Origin: Pirellulales bacterium
GTDB taxonomy: Bacteria; Planctomycetota; Planctomycetia; Pirellulales; JACPPG01
NCBI GenBank assembly: GCA_035546535.1
Contig: DASZWQ010000022.1
Location: forward strand, 1-64,000
Reading direction: 5' to 3'
Length of the DNA: 64,000 nt
Of this stretch, positions 28,961 through 37,315 are shown one piece after another; the first letter of the stretch is position 1, and each line of letters begins with the position of its first letter. The notes under the pieces are model-generated. The model made no database searches. It had not been told where the DNA came from and saw only the letters and a list, made by a program, of their open reading frames with translations. A program made the position numbers and the translations under genes.

Positions 28961-29563
28961 ATGCCACTGATTCCCTACGTGATTGAAAAAAGCGGCCGCG
29001 AAGAGCGGGCTATGGACATCTATAGCCGGCTGCTCAAGGACCGCATTATTTTCCTTGGATCGGCCATCAACGACGAGGTCGCCAACTCGATCGTGGCCCA
29101 GTTGCTATTCTTGCAGGCCGAGGACGCCAAGGCCGACGTGCATTTGTACTTGAATTCGCCTGGCGGCAGCGTCACGGCCGGCATGGCTATTTACGACACC
29201 ATGCAATTCATCACCTGCGACGTGGCAACGTACTGCATTGGGCAATGTGCCTCGATGGGGGCTGTGCTGCTGACGGCCGGCGCCGCCGGCAAGCGCAACG
29301 CGCTTCCCAATGCCCGGATCATGATCCATCAGCCGCTGGCCGGCATGGAAGGCACGGCCGAAGAGATCATGATTCACGCCAAGGAGTTTCAGAAGGTGAA
29401 GGCCAAGCTTAACGCGATCCTGCTAAAGCACACGGGCCACCCCTTGGACAAGATCGAGAAGGATACAGATCGCGATCGTTTCATGTCGGCCGAAGAGGCT
29501 CAGGAGTATGGCTTGATCGACCGGGTCATCGAGCACATGTCGCCCGCCCAGGCGGCGGTGTAG
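28961..29563 (+). CDS. clpP: ATP-dependent Clp protease proteolytic subunit, copy 2
   Basis: 200 residues from the ATG at 28961. This copy has the canonical motif set: [20 protein letters not shown] start, GQCASMGA with Ser98, ARIMIHQP with His123 and DTDRDRFMS with Asp172. It is therefore the more typical ClpP of the pair, and the first copy the divergent one. The genes probably share a transcript. Paired clpP genes are known in several bacterial groups, including planctomycetes, where hetero-oligomers have been proposed. Confidence 0.95.
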   Translation: MPLIPYVIEKSGREERAMDIYSRLLKDRIIFLGSAINDEVANSIVAQLLFLQAEDAKADVHLYLNSPGGSVTAGMAIYDTMQFITCDVATYCIGQCASMGAVLLTAGAAGKRNALPNARIMIHQPLAGMEGTAEEIMIHAKEFQKVKAKLNAILLKHTGHPLDKIEKDTDRDRFMSAEEAQEYGLIDRVIEHMSPAQAAV

Positions 29564-29918
29564 TTGACCGTCGAAACGCGGCATCAACGCGTCTCCGTGA
29601 GACGCCGCCCGCCAATGCGTTTCGCATGATCGAAGAACAGGGCAACGGCCTCCCATCCCGCTATCAAGTCGTTGCTCTGGTAAGTTTTGCAATCCCATCA
29701 AGAACACAAGGATGTGAATCGGTAAGTGCGTTGCTAGCCCGGGACATGGATCGCCCCTTGCGCATACTCGGGGCGAATGTGTCGCGCGGCAGCGTGCGTT
29801 TTGCCGCGACATGTCTGCGGTGCCGAGTCGGCGCGACCAACTAAACTTTCCAGGAACGGGACGAGCGCTCGTCTTCCAGGACGTGCGCGCCACATCCGAT
29901 TTCTGCGCGAGGCTGCAC
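29564..29918. other. Intergenic region after clpP
   Basis: 355 bases. A perfect small hairpin GCGTCTC-CGT-GAGACGC lies at 29589-29605, just after the clpP stop, but without a T-run. The frame from 29811 before the lipoprotein start is not protein-like. Nothing else is seen. Confidence 0.35.
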
Positions 29919-31262
29919 ATGATCCGATGGCAGATACTGGCCGCAGTGGCCCTGGTGTGCTCGACCGGCGGTTGCCAGTTGAAGCAACTGCGCCGGGCGA
30001 ATGAGGATCTGGAGCGAGAGAATTTTCAGCTCGAACAGCGGCTCGACGAGCTGACCTGGCAGCTCGAGGACGCCAAGGCGGCCCTGCAAACGTGCCAGAA
30101 CTCGCTGTGTGCCACGGGCACGGGATCGTCGTCATCGCCGCGGTCCTCGTCCGATGCCGGGCCGACGAGCAAGCCACGCCGCTCGTCGATTTTTTCCAGC
30201 CCATCGCGCCAGGACGCCGGGCCAGCGGCCGTCGATACCGAGACCGAAGCGCCGCGCGTGGAATTGCCCGACGAGGAGACGCGTCCCGGCGCTCGGCGTC
30301 CGCCGCGGGCACGTGAACCCGTGCCTCGATATACCGGGCCGCCGATCATCAGCCCGCCTGACCCGCAGGTCCCTGACGGTGTGCTGCGCGAAGCACCGCG
30401 CGTCGAGGACGCGGCACAACAACGCGATCCGCGCGATGCCGACGCGGGGCGCTATGCACCAATTTCGACGCGCCCGAACGCGCCGCCGCCATCCGAGGCA
30501 CCATCGTCGCCGGAAGAAGTTCTGCCGCAGCCCGAAGCGCGTGACTCCGACGCTCCTCCCTATGCGCCCATGGCAGCTCCTGGCAGCGATGCGGCGCGCA
30601 CCGGTCCAGAAGACGGTCCCCGCGCGCAGTTTGCCTCGCAAACGCCACGCGTCGCGGCGCTGGCCGTGAACCCCAAGCTCACCGTGTGGCGAAAAACGAC
30701 CGGCGATAAACCGGTCGACGAAGGATTGCGGGTCGTTGTCGAGCCGCGCACGGCGCAAGGACAGATTGTGCCAGCGCGTGGAATCATGGCCATTGCGGTG
30801 ATCGATCCGGCGGAAGAGGGAGCGGCCGCGCGCCTAGCGCGCTGGGATTTTACGGCTGAGCAGACGGCCGAGCATTTCCAAGGTTCGGAGTCGGGCGGTG
30901 GACTCCATTTTTCTTTGCAATGGCCCCACGCGGCTCCGGCGCGAGATGACTTGCTGTTATTCGTCCGCCTGACGACCGACGAAGGTCAGCAATTCGTCGC
31001 GGAATTTGCCCTACATCCCACCTCCGCCAATACTCCCGCCGCATGGACCGAAGCCGTCGCCGAACCGCGAACCCCTCAGGCGAACTCGAGCTTGGCCAAT
31101 GTGGCGTGGAAACGGGCCGTGACGCCGTTACCGCCGCCGCCTGCGACGGCGGATTCGACTCGCAGCGCTTTGCCTGCGGCGCTCGAGGCGCCGCCGTCAA
31201 CTGGTGACGAGGCCGAGTCGAAGAGCGCGCCGCCGGGGCCGACCTGGGAACCGTATCGCTGA
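29919..31262 (+). CDS. Coiled-coil lipoprotein of unknown function
   Basis: 447 residues from the ATG at 29919, with GCGAGG eight bases upstream. The signal ends at a lipobox CSTGGC, so residue 18-19 is the lipidated Cys. Next is a clear coiled coil (about 20-62: LRRANEDLERENFQLEQRL), then a long Pro/Ser/Arg-rich disordered middle (65-290), and a beta-rich C-terminal domain (about 285-400, LTVWRKTTGDKPVDEGLRVVVEPR). Probably anchored in the outer or inner membrane facing the periplasm; the coiled coil may oligomerise. No family recognised. Confidence 0.7.
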   Translation: MIRWQILAAVALVCSTGGCQLKQLRRANEDLERENFQLEQRLDELTWQLEDAKAALQTCQNSLCATGTGSSSSPRSSSDAGPTSKPRRSSIFSSPSRQDAGPAAVDTETEAPRVELPDEETRPGARRPPRAREPVPRYTGPPIISPPDPQVPDGVLREAPRVEDAAQQRDPRDADAGRYAPISTRPNAPPPSEAPSSPEEVLPQPEARDSDAPPYAPMAAPGSDAARTGPEDGPRAQFASQTPRVAALAVNPKLTVWRKTTGDKPVDEGLRVVVEPRTAQGQIVPARGIMAIAVIDPAEEGAAARLARWDFTAEQTAEHFQGSESGGGLHFSLQWPHAAPARDDLLLFVRLTTDEGQQFVAEFALHPTSANTPAAWTEAVAEPRTPQANSSLANVAWKRAVTPLPPPPATADSTRSALPAALEAPPSTGDEAESKSAPPGPTWEPYR

Positions 31263-31320
31263 CCGAGCCGCTGGACGGCCAAGTTTGTGGCGAGCCACCG
31301 GAACGATCGCACTACGATCG

Positions 31321-31668
31321 TCAGATCGCTTCGTTGCCACGTTCGCCGGTGCGGATGCGGATACAGTCATCCATGGGCAGAATGAAGATCTTGCCGTCGC
31401 CGATTTCACCGGCGGTCCCGGAGCGTCCGCCCTTGATGATCGCCTGGATCGTGGGTTCGACGAAGGCTTCGTTGACGGCGATCTGCAACTGCACCTTGCG
31501 CAGCAGATTGACCGAGAACTCATGGCCGCGAAAGACCTCGGTGTGCCCCTTCTGACGCCCGAACCCCTGCACGTCCATAACCGTCAGTCGAAAGACCTCG
31601 ACCTCGGTGAGCGCCGCCTTGACGGCTTCGAGCCGACTGGGCTGGATAATCGCGATAATCAGCTTCAT
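31321..31668 (-). CDS. glnB: PII nitrogen regulatory protein (GlnB/GlnK type) with altered T-loop
   Basis: 115 residues. The real start is the ATG at 31668 with GGAG seven bases upstream; the frame opens three bases earlier at TTG. PII proteins are trimeric sensors of 2-oxoglutarate and ATP/ADP. Seen: QGFGRQKGHTEV (T-loop base), Lys58, GEIGDGKIF and RIRTGE, the ATP/2-oxoglutarate-binding set. The T-loop reads FRGHEF, so Tyr51, the uridylylation site, is Phe, as is Tyr46, and position 49, the cyanobacterial Ser phosphorylation site, is His. Thus no known T-loop modification site remains. It stands alone, with no amtB or glnA beside it. Confidence 0.92.
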   Translation of the reverse strand: MKLIIAIIQPSRLEAVKAALTEVEVFRLTVMDVQGFGRQKGHTEVFRGHEFSVNLLRKVQLQIAVNEAFVEPTIQAIIKGGRSGTAGEIGDGKIFILPMDDCIRIRTGERGNEAI

Positions 31669-31967
31669 CAAACGGCTCCGCGCGGGGCATGAATACGGAT
31701 TTGATATTAGCCGCGCCGTTACGGCCCCTCAAGAGCAGCGCGGGCGAGCCAGGCCTCCGTGAATGAAGATCCGGCGAGAAACGGCCGCTCGTGATTCAAT
31801 ACGAATTCGATGTGCGTCGCGCATGGTCAATGATCGTCAACCGGCGAACGACCGCCGGTGCGAGCACGGTCGCGCGGGTCAGCGAATGCGACTGGCGGGC
31901 TTACGAATCGGATCCTGTCGAGAGAGAAATGCCGTTACGACAGCAGGCGATTGTCAGGGCTGAAGAG

Positions 31968-32016
31968 ACGCCCCAGCTTGGGTGAGCTAGGCGGAGCGCC
32001 CACCCAAGCCATTGGG
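31968..32016. repeat. Bulged inverted repeat
   Basis: GCCCCA-G-CTTGGGTG (31968-31982) pairs with CACCCAAG-CCAT-TGGGGC (31999-32016): 14 paired bases with one asymmetric bulge. The bulged stem is more RNA-like than operator-like. No product is known. Confidence 0.35.
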
Positions 32017-32229
32017 GCATCCTTCTGGACGGACGGGAACGCGGTGCAGTCCGTTGGGTGCTATGCCTTACGAGCCGCGACAATCGCGAAATCGTTTGAC
32101 ATAGCAACGCTTCCATGCACTTCCACCAGGACAATCGCCGGCATTCCCTTTCTCGGCGACCGCGACATCTGAAGATTGTCAACCTGCCCCGCGACCGTTG
32201 TTTGGTTTCTGTTGCGGCGAGAAAAAGTC

Positions 32230-32260
32230 ACTCGCGGGTGAGGGCCCTTCACCCGCGAGT
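32230..32260 (-). terminator. Strong 12-bp hairpin, terminator-like on the minus strand
   Basis: ACTCGCGGGTGA (32230-32241) and TCACCCGCGAGT (32249-32260) around a 7-base loop. On the minus strand it is followed by GACTTTTTC, giving a terminator shape, but it lies about 280 bases beyond the porin terminator, with no gene in between. It could end an unannotated RNA. Confidence 0.45.
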
Positions 32261-32540
32261 CACGCATCGCACGCCCACCTCGCCTTAAGCAAGCGGTGTG
32301 CCGAAACCGGTGACCGGCGACTGGATTCGTTCTAGAGCCTTGGCCTGCAAGGGTTTTTAGAATCATTCACGACAACGCCATGGAAGCACAAGGCACGATT
32401 GTCGACGTTATGTGCCTGTCAACGAAGCACGAGGCGTCGCGCAAGCATGCAGAGTGCAAAACAGCGGGCAGAATCTCCGTTTCGATCGCGCGCGTCGCGA
32501 TGATCCGGCTCGGTTACCCCCATCATGGGCGCAAGGAAAA

Positions 32541-32573
32541 GGGCCGCCCACGCTGAGGGAGCGTGGGCGGCCC
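32541..32573 (-). terminator. Rho-independent terminator of the porin gene
   Basis: A perfect 14-bp stem: GGGCCGCCCACGCT (32541-32554), 5-base loop, AGCGTGGGCGGCCC (32560-32573). On the minus strand the stem runs into TTTTCCTT. It begins 29 bases after the porin stop codon. Confidence 0.85.
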
Positions 32574-32601
32574 CAAGGACGATCTCGACCCGGAACTGGA
32601 G

Positions 32602-34071
32602 TTAGTAGATCAGCGACACGTCGGTGCCCCAGATGAACTGCTGGCTACGGGTACCGCTGTCATACGGCAACTGGCCCGAAGCGTTGCGTGGGCCGTTGTA
32701 CCAGTCCCAACGCAGGTTGGGTCGGATCAACAGGTTCTGGCTGCCACCCGGACGCCACTGCGGCCCCCAGGTCGTTTCGCAGAAGTTGCCCGCGAAACCG
32801 GGACCGACGGCGTTACCGCTCGAGTTCGGGCTGAACACGCTCGGCACGGCTGCACCGACACGGAAGCCTTCCTCGTCACGGAACCACTCGTAGCTGGCAC
32901 CCCAGGTCCAGGCATTGTTGACTTTATAGAAGAGGTACTGATTCAAGCCATACCAACGAGCGGTGCGGGTGCCCGGCCCGAAGGCGGCACCTTGCACGCC
33001 CAAGTCACTTTGCGCGACCCAGGTGACCTTATCGGTAATGGGCCTGGTGTAAACCAAAGTGTGCAAGTAGCGCGAGCTATAGACGCGGCCGCCCGGCGGA
33101 GCGACAACGCCGCTGGAGTTGGCATCCGGTTCATGGCCTTGCACCCAGACCCACGCGAACGAGTCTTTGTTATCGCCCGTCCAAGTTGCTGTAGTGATCG
33201 ATCCGAGGTGTGGGTTCGGACCGCCGAAGAAGCTATCCCAGCCTTGCGTAATACCGCCGCCGAAGGTCCAGTGCTCGTTGGCCGTCCAAGTGGCCAACAT
33301 GCCGGAGTGAGTGAACGGCTCGCCGTATTGGAACGTGTAAGGCAGGGTGTTGAAGAAGTTGTTAATCGTCGGCACGACGAAGTAGCCTACCGGCGAATAG
33401 AAGTGACCCAACTTGACTTTCAAGTTGTTGACCGCCACTTCGCCGTAGAACTGCGGAATCGCCAGGCCCATGTACGGATTGTTGGGCGTGTTGATCTTGT
33501 TCTCGAGGCCCGCTTCGGTCGTAAAACGATAGTCCGTGCCGTACAGGAAGTCGGCGCGACCACCAAAATCCCAGCCGTCGCCGCCCGTGTTCGTCGGGCG
33601 TTCGAAGTACAGGTACTGCTGGTTCAACTGATATTGATTCGCCTGGTCTGTCCACGTGACCGGGCCGTTAAAACGATCGGCCGGATTGCTGGTGTTCCAG
33701 GTGAAGCTCTGGGTTGTCCAGCCACCAATGTTCAAGCCCCACTTCTTCGTAAAGCAGCACTCGAACAGGTGGCACATTTCCGGCGCTGCATCGTCGCCGC
33801 AGGCGTCGGCGCAACCGGAGCTCTCGCCGCAGCCATTCTTCTCGCCGCAACCGCTGGCGCAAGCGTCATTGGCAGGAGCAGCAGGTGCTTCTGCCGCGGG
33901 CGCCGCGGCCGCCGGCGGAGAATCTTCCTGTTGCGCGTAGTAGCTGTCGTATTCATAGGCGGTTGTCCGCGCCGGTGGCGCCAGCCTCTGCGGCTGCTGC
34001 GCCAAGGCGGTCTGGCCCGCGGCCAGTATCCCGGCAACGGCAAGCGCCATTGCTCGCTTGGTAAACCTCAT
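32602..34071 (-). CDS. BBP2-like outer-membrane porin with Cys-rich periplasmic segment
   Basis: 489 residues. The ATG at 34071, with GGAG eight bases upstream, is preferred over the in-frame GTG at 34080. Signal peptide 1-25 (ends TALAQ), a Pro/Ala-rich stretch, then eight cysteines within 36 residues (Cys71, 75, 81, 87, 91, 100, 105, 106), and from about 112 a beta-barrel of alternating aromatic strands (GLNIGGWTTQSFTWN, WDFGGRADFLYGTDYRF) ending in FIWGTDVSLIY with a terminal Tyr. It resembles the BBP2/OmpL-like porin family common in planctomycetes. Probably an outer-membrane channel. Followed by a strong terminator. Confidence 0.82.
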   Translation of the reverse strand: MRFTKRAMALAVAGILAAGQTALAQQPQRLAPPARTTAYEYDSYYAQQEDSPPAAAAPAAEAPAAPANDACASGCGEKNGCGESSGCADACGDDAAPEMCHLFECCFTKKWGLNIGGWTTQSFTWNTSNPADRFNGPVTWTDQANQYQLNQQYLYFERPTNTGGDGWDFGGRADFLYGTDYRFTTEAGLENKINTPNNPYMGLAIPQFYGEVAVNNLKVKLGHFYSPVGYFVVPTINNFFNTLPYTFQYGEPFTHSGMLATWTANEHWTFGGGITQGWDSFFGGPNPHLGSITTATWTGDNKDSFAWVWVQGHEPDANSSGVVAPPGGRVYSSRYLHTLVYTRPITDKVTWVAQSDLGVQGAAFGPGTRTARWYGLNQYLFYKVNNAWTWGASYEWFRDEEGFRVGAAVPSVFSPNSSGNAVGPGFAGNFCETTWGPQWRPGGSQNLLIRPNLRWDWYNGPRNASGQLPYDSGTRSQQFIWGTDVSLIY

Positions 34072-34547
34072 GACCCACACTCCGTTAGTCCTGGGTTAGG
34101 AGAAAAAGCAGGGAGCCCGCCTGGCATCCTGCCGAGATCACAAATCCGTAAGTCGCCGGGCCATTACAGAGCGCGATCCGCGCGCAGTGACCGGCGATAA
34201 TACTGCTATCGGAAGTGCCAACCAGAATGGTTCACGCCAAGAAATGCATATCTGGCTTGCTAGTCACGATTTACGTCGCGTCGTTGATAAGCGGTGCCGG
34301 TCGCAGAAAGTCTGCCGACGGTGCTGTCGTCTCCGGCAACCCGTGCCGGAATCGACCATGACAAAACGTCGTAGCAACCGATCCTAGATCGCCTGTGCGA
34401 AACCTGTGGGTTCGCCCCCCGACAGATGAGGATGCACGCGCGTTTCGGGATTTGGCGTTGATAGCCGCTGCTCTCCCGCGCTCAACGGCGCCTTTTGAAG
34501 GTATCGCTGTGAGACCACTTTGTGACACCTCTCCGAGAATACTCCGA
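34072..34547. other. Intergenic region between porin and comEC
   Basis: 476 bases, holding the porin promoter and the comEC 3' end. A TTGGCAC...TATTAT pair exists on the minus strand near 34195-34225, but its spacing is too short for sigma-70 and wrong for sigma-54, so no promoter is assigned. No gene seen. Confidence 0.35.
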
Positions 34548-37073
34548 TCAATAGTCGTCGTCCGCAGCGAACCATGTCGGCTCCCTGGAGGAGTGTCCAC
34601 TGCGCCAGGGCGAGACGTTGAGCGCCGATCGATCGATCCTCACCGTCACCGCGCCGGACTGCGACGTATTGAGCACCGTCGCGCCGCGGCGGCGATAGGC
34701 GTCTGCTACAGCAGGCCGATTCGAACGGCTGTCACCACTAATGATCGTCCATTCCGGCGTCGTCCAAGCGACAAAGCCCGGCGGATCGCTTTGCGTGCTG
34801 CCGTGGTGCGGCGCGAGCACGACATCGCAATCCAACGGGCTTTCGGCCAGCAGTTCGTCGAGTCCCGGTGACTCCAAGTCGCCCGGTAGCAAAATGCGAC
34901 GGCCATAACAAACAACTTCGAGCACGACGCTGTTGGAGTTATCGCTGCCGAGCGTGCCGCGCGACGGTGGGTGCAGCACCGTCAGCAGGCAATCATCGCT
35001 GCCGTGCAACCGGTCCCCGGCGTAGATCTCGCGCAAGGGTACGCCTGCTCTGTTGATGGCGCCACGTAACTCATCGAGCGCTGCGCCGTCCCCGTCGAAC
35101 ATAACCGGCGACACGTAAATCGCACCGATGCGGAAACGGCGGAGCAACTCGGGAAGGGCGTTGAAATGGTCGATATCCGCATGTGAGATCACGACGGCGT
35201 CGATCCGTGTTCTCCCGCGCGACCAAAGATAGCCTGAAATGGATCGTGCCGCCGCCGCCGGAGAGCCAAGTTGTCCCGCGTCGTACAGCACGGTCGAACC
35301 ATCGGGCAGCGACATTACCGCCGCGCAGCCATGGCCCACCGAGAGAAACGTGCAATCGAACGCGTCGCGCGTCGATTGGTGCAGTTGTGCGGTGATTAAG
35401 CCCACGGCTGACCAGCCGGCCAGGATTGCCACACACCAGCGTCGCGGCGGCCGCCACCGATCGCTTGCCGCCCATAATGTCAGCAACGCATAGCAGCCAA
35501 CAAGCCACCACCACGACGGACCTGGCAGCCATAGATGGCTGCCGGGCACTCGATCAACGAGCGCCACGCCATGGTTTACGCATGCCAGGCAGGCGTCGCA
35601 CATCCATCCCAAGGGAATCGATAGAGGCCAGATCAACCAGCCCACCGAGACGAGCACGAAGCCCGTGAACAAACCAAGCGCGATCGGAATGGCCAAGAGC
35701 GGCGTAAGCAAGAGCGATGCTGGCGAGATCAAATTGAAACGCGCGAGCACCAGCGGCATCGAGACCAGCCAAATGGTCGAGGTGAGGACCATCATCCGTG
35801 CTATTGAGGTTCCATACTTCTTGAGCATTCGTGCCGGCCAGGGGCGCGTTCGGGCGATCAGTCGCGTGAGCGGATCCTGTATGCCTTGGGGCGCCAGACG
35901 TTGCCCCAGCCAAGCCAATGTGGCGACGGCCAGAAACGAAAGCTGTGTGCCGGTGCGAAACAATTCGGCTGGGTTCATCGCGACGACCACGATTGCGGCC
36001 ATAGCGAGCAAGTTGAACATGGAAACTGGCCGGCCACTGTAGAGTGCCAAACACACCAACAGCACCATGACCGCGGCGCGGACTGCCGGCGGCTCGGCAT
36101 CGATCACAAGCGCGTAGAACGTCGTGATGGCCGCGACAGCAGCCAGTGCTGGACCGCGCTGCAGGAAACCGAGTTCCAATCCGCGAAATAGCAAAAAAGC
36201 CAACAGCCCGACATGTAGGCCCGAAATCGATAGAAGGTGAACCGTACCGGACTCGTAGAAGTGGCGCGTCGTCGTCGCGTCGAGCTGTTCGCGCTGCCCG
36301 AGGATGAGCGCCAGCGCCAGACCTGATTGCGCGCGGCTGAGCGAGGACCAGAGGGCATCGTCGCCGGCTCGTCGCGCGCGATCGAGCCAGCGCCGCGGCT
36401 GCCAGGTCGAACCCGGTGCGACAACTGTCACGCATTCCGGGTGATCGGCGGTGAGGCGACACAGGCGTCGGTCGGCCCGCTGGTATACGGCGAAATCAAA
36501 TTCACCGGGATTTGCTGGCGGAGTTACCGCGCGCAACTGGCCGAAAATCTGCAGTCGATCGCCTGCCTTCACTCCCAGCAGATGACCGTTGACGTCGAGT
36601 GTGGTTTCGCCCGACGCATCGAGCCAGCGATCGCCGTCGCGCACTGCTGTTAATCGCAATATGAGCCGACTACGGTCCGCGGTTGTGATCGGCCGCAACG
36701 GATCGAACTCCGGCGCCGGCATGCGGCGCGGACTGGCGCGCGCGACGGCTTGCAGGCAGGTGGGCTGCGCGACGTCGGCGGCGAATGCACCAAGCTCGTC
36801 CGTCGAGTACAAAGACCAACAGGCCTGGTGCCAGGCCGCGCCGACCGCGGCGAGGGACGCCAGGAGCATCATCGACGCCCAGGCGCGACGCCCGCTGCCC
36901 CAGGCGGCGCACCAGCCGCACCACAGCACGACGGCAGCCAACCACCAGACGACGAACCGCGCCGGCGAGTAGCGATCCACCACAATTCCCGCGCAGACGG
37001 CGGACGCGACGACAACCAGCGGCTGATAAGCGCGGGGTGGCGACCGGCGTGATTTGCTCGCGGGCAAGTTCAC
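34548..37073 (-). CDS. comEC: ComEC/Rec2-type DNA uptake channel protein
   Basis: 841 residues, a usual length for full ComEC. N-terminal membrane helices and DUF4131-type OB-like domain (about 20-240), the Competence domain with multiple helices and the motif HLLSISGLHVGLLAF (near 285), and a C-terminal metallo-beta-lactamase domain (about 570-830) with SHADIDHFN and APHHGST. It forms the inner-membrane channel for single-stranded DNA in natural transformation. No comEA, pilus or dprA genes are near. It is divergent from the S9 peptidase. Orphan comEC genes are common in bacteria not known to be competent. Confidence 0.9.
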   Translation of the reverse strand: MNLPASKSRRSPPRAYQPLVVVASAVCAGIVVDRYSPARFVVWWLAAVVLWCGWCAAWGSGRRAWASMMLLASLAAVGAAWHQACWSLYSTDELGAFAADVAQPTCLQAVARASPRRMPAPEFDPLRPITTADRSRLILRLTAVRDGDRWLDASGETTLDVNGHLLGVKAGDRLQIFGQLRAVTPPANPGEFDFAVYQRADRRLCRLTADHPECVTVVAPGSTWQPRRWLDRARRAGDDALWSSLSRAQSGLALALILGQREQLDATTTRHFYESGTVHLLSISGLHVGLLAFLLFRGLELGFLQRGPALAAVAAITTFYALVIDAEPPAVRAAVMVLLVCLALYSGRPVSMFNLLAMAAIVVVAMNPAELFRTGTQLSFLAVATLAWLGQRLAPQGIQDPLTRLIARTRPWPARMLKKYGTSIARMMVLTSTIWLVSMPLVLARFNLISPASLLLTPLLAIPIALGLFTGFVLVSVGWLIWPLSIPLGWMCDACLACVNHGVALVDRVPGSHLWLPGPSWWWLVGCYALLTLWAASDRWRPPRRWCVAILAGWSAVGLITAQLHQSTRDAFDCTFLSVGHGCAAVMSLPDGSTVLYDAGQLGSPAAAARSISGYLWSRGRTRIDAVVISHADIDHFNALPELLRRFRIGAIYVSPVMFDGDGAALDELRGAINRAGVPLREIYAGDRLHGSDDCLLTVLHPPSRGTLGSDNSNSVVLEVVCYGRRILLPGDLESPGLDELLAESPLDCDVVLAPHHGSTQSDPPGFVAWTTPEWTIISGDSRSNRPAVADAYRRRGATVLNTSQSGAVTVRIDRSALNVSPWRSGHSSREPTWFAADDDY

Positions 37074-37315
37074 GTTGCCGTCCTTCGAGCCAACAAGTGA
37101 GCCAGTGGGTAGGTGTCGTCAGAGTCACTGACTTTAGGCAAAGCACGGCGCGGAAGCCAGTATTCGCCGGCAAGATCGATGGCAGGAGTCGAGAGCCGAT
37201 TGCGGGGGCGCAAGTGGCGATTTCGTCGGTAATCCGCTATGTTGCCACACAGCCTCAGAGGACGAAACAGTTCACTGGCGAGCGGATTTTGCGCATCTCA
37301 CAAGGAGGAACAACT

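Larger units (their letters stand above)
31669..32601. other. 0.9 kb region without a supported gene, rich in hairpins
   Basis: Between the PII gene and the porin gene (both on the minus strand). Several short open frames here overlap each other on both strands and none looks protein-like. Three strong hairpins are listed separately (31968-32016, 32230-32260, 32541-32573). The stretch might encode a non-coding RNA, be the remains of a lost gene, or be a long untranslated tail. Confidence 0.45.

Noticed and set aside
32316-32360. attB-like short sequence resembling an integration scar
   Set aside because: There is no integrase, no direct-repeat partner and no tRNA end nearby.
34195-34225. Sigma-54-like TGGCAC site before the porin gene
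   Set aside because: The GG-GC distance is one base too long for a strict -24/-12 site.
36785-37315. Long upstream extension of the S9 peptidase frame, N-terminal 177 residues
   Set aside because: It is antisense to the start of comEC and is Arg/Pro-rich; the ATG at 37316 has a strong ribosome-binding site and a signal peptide.
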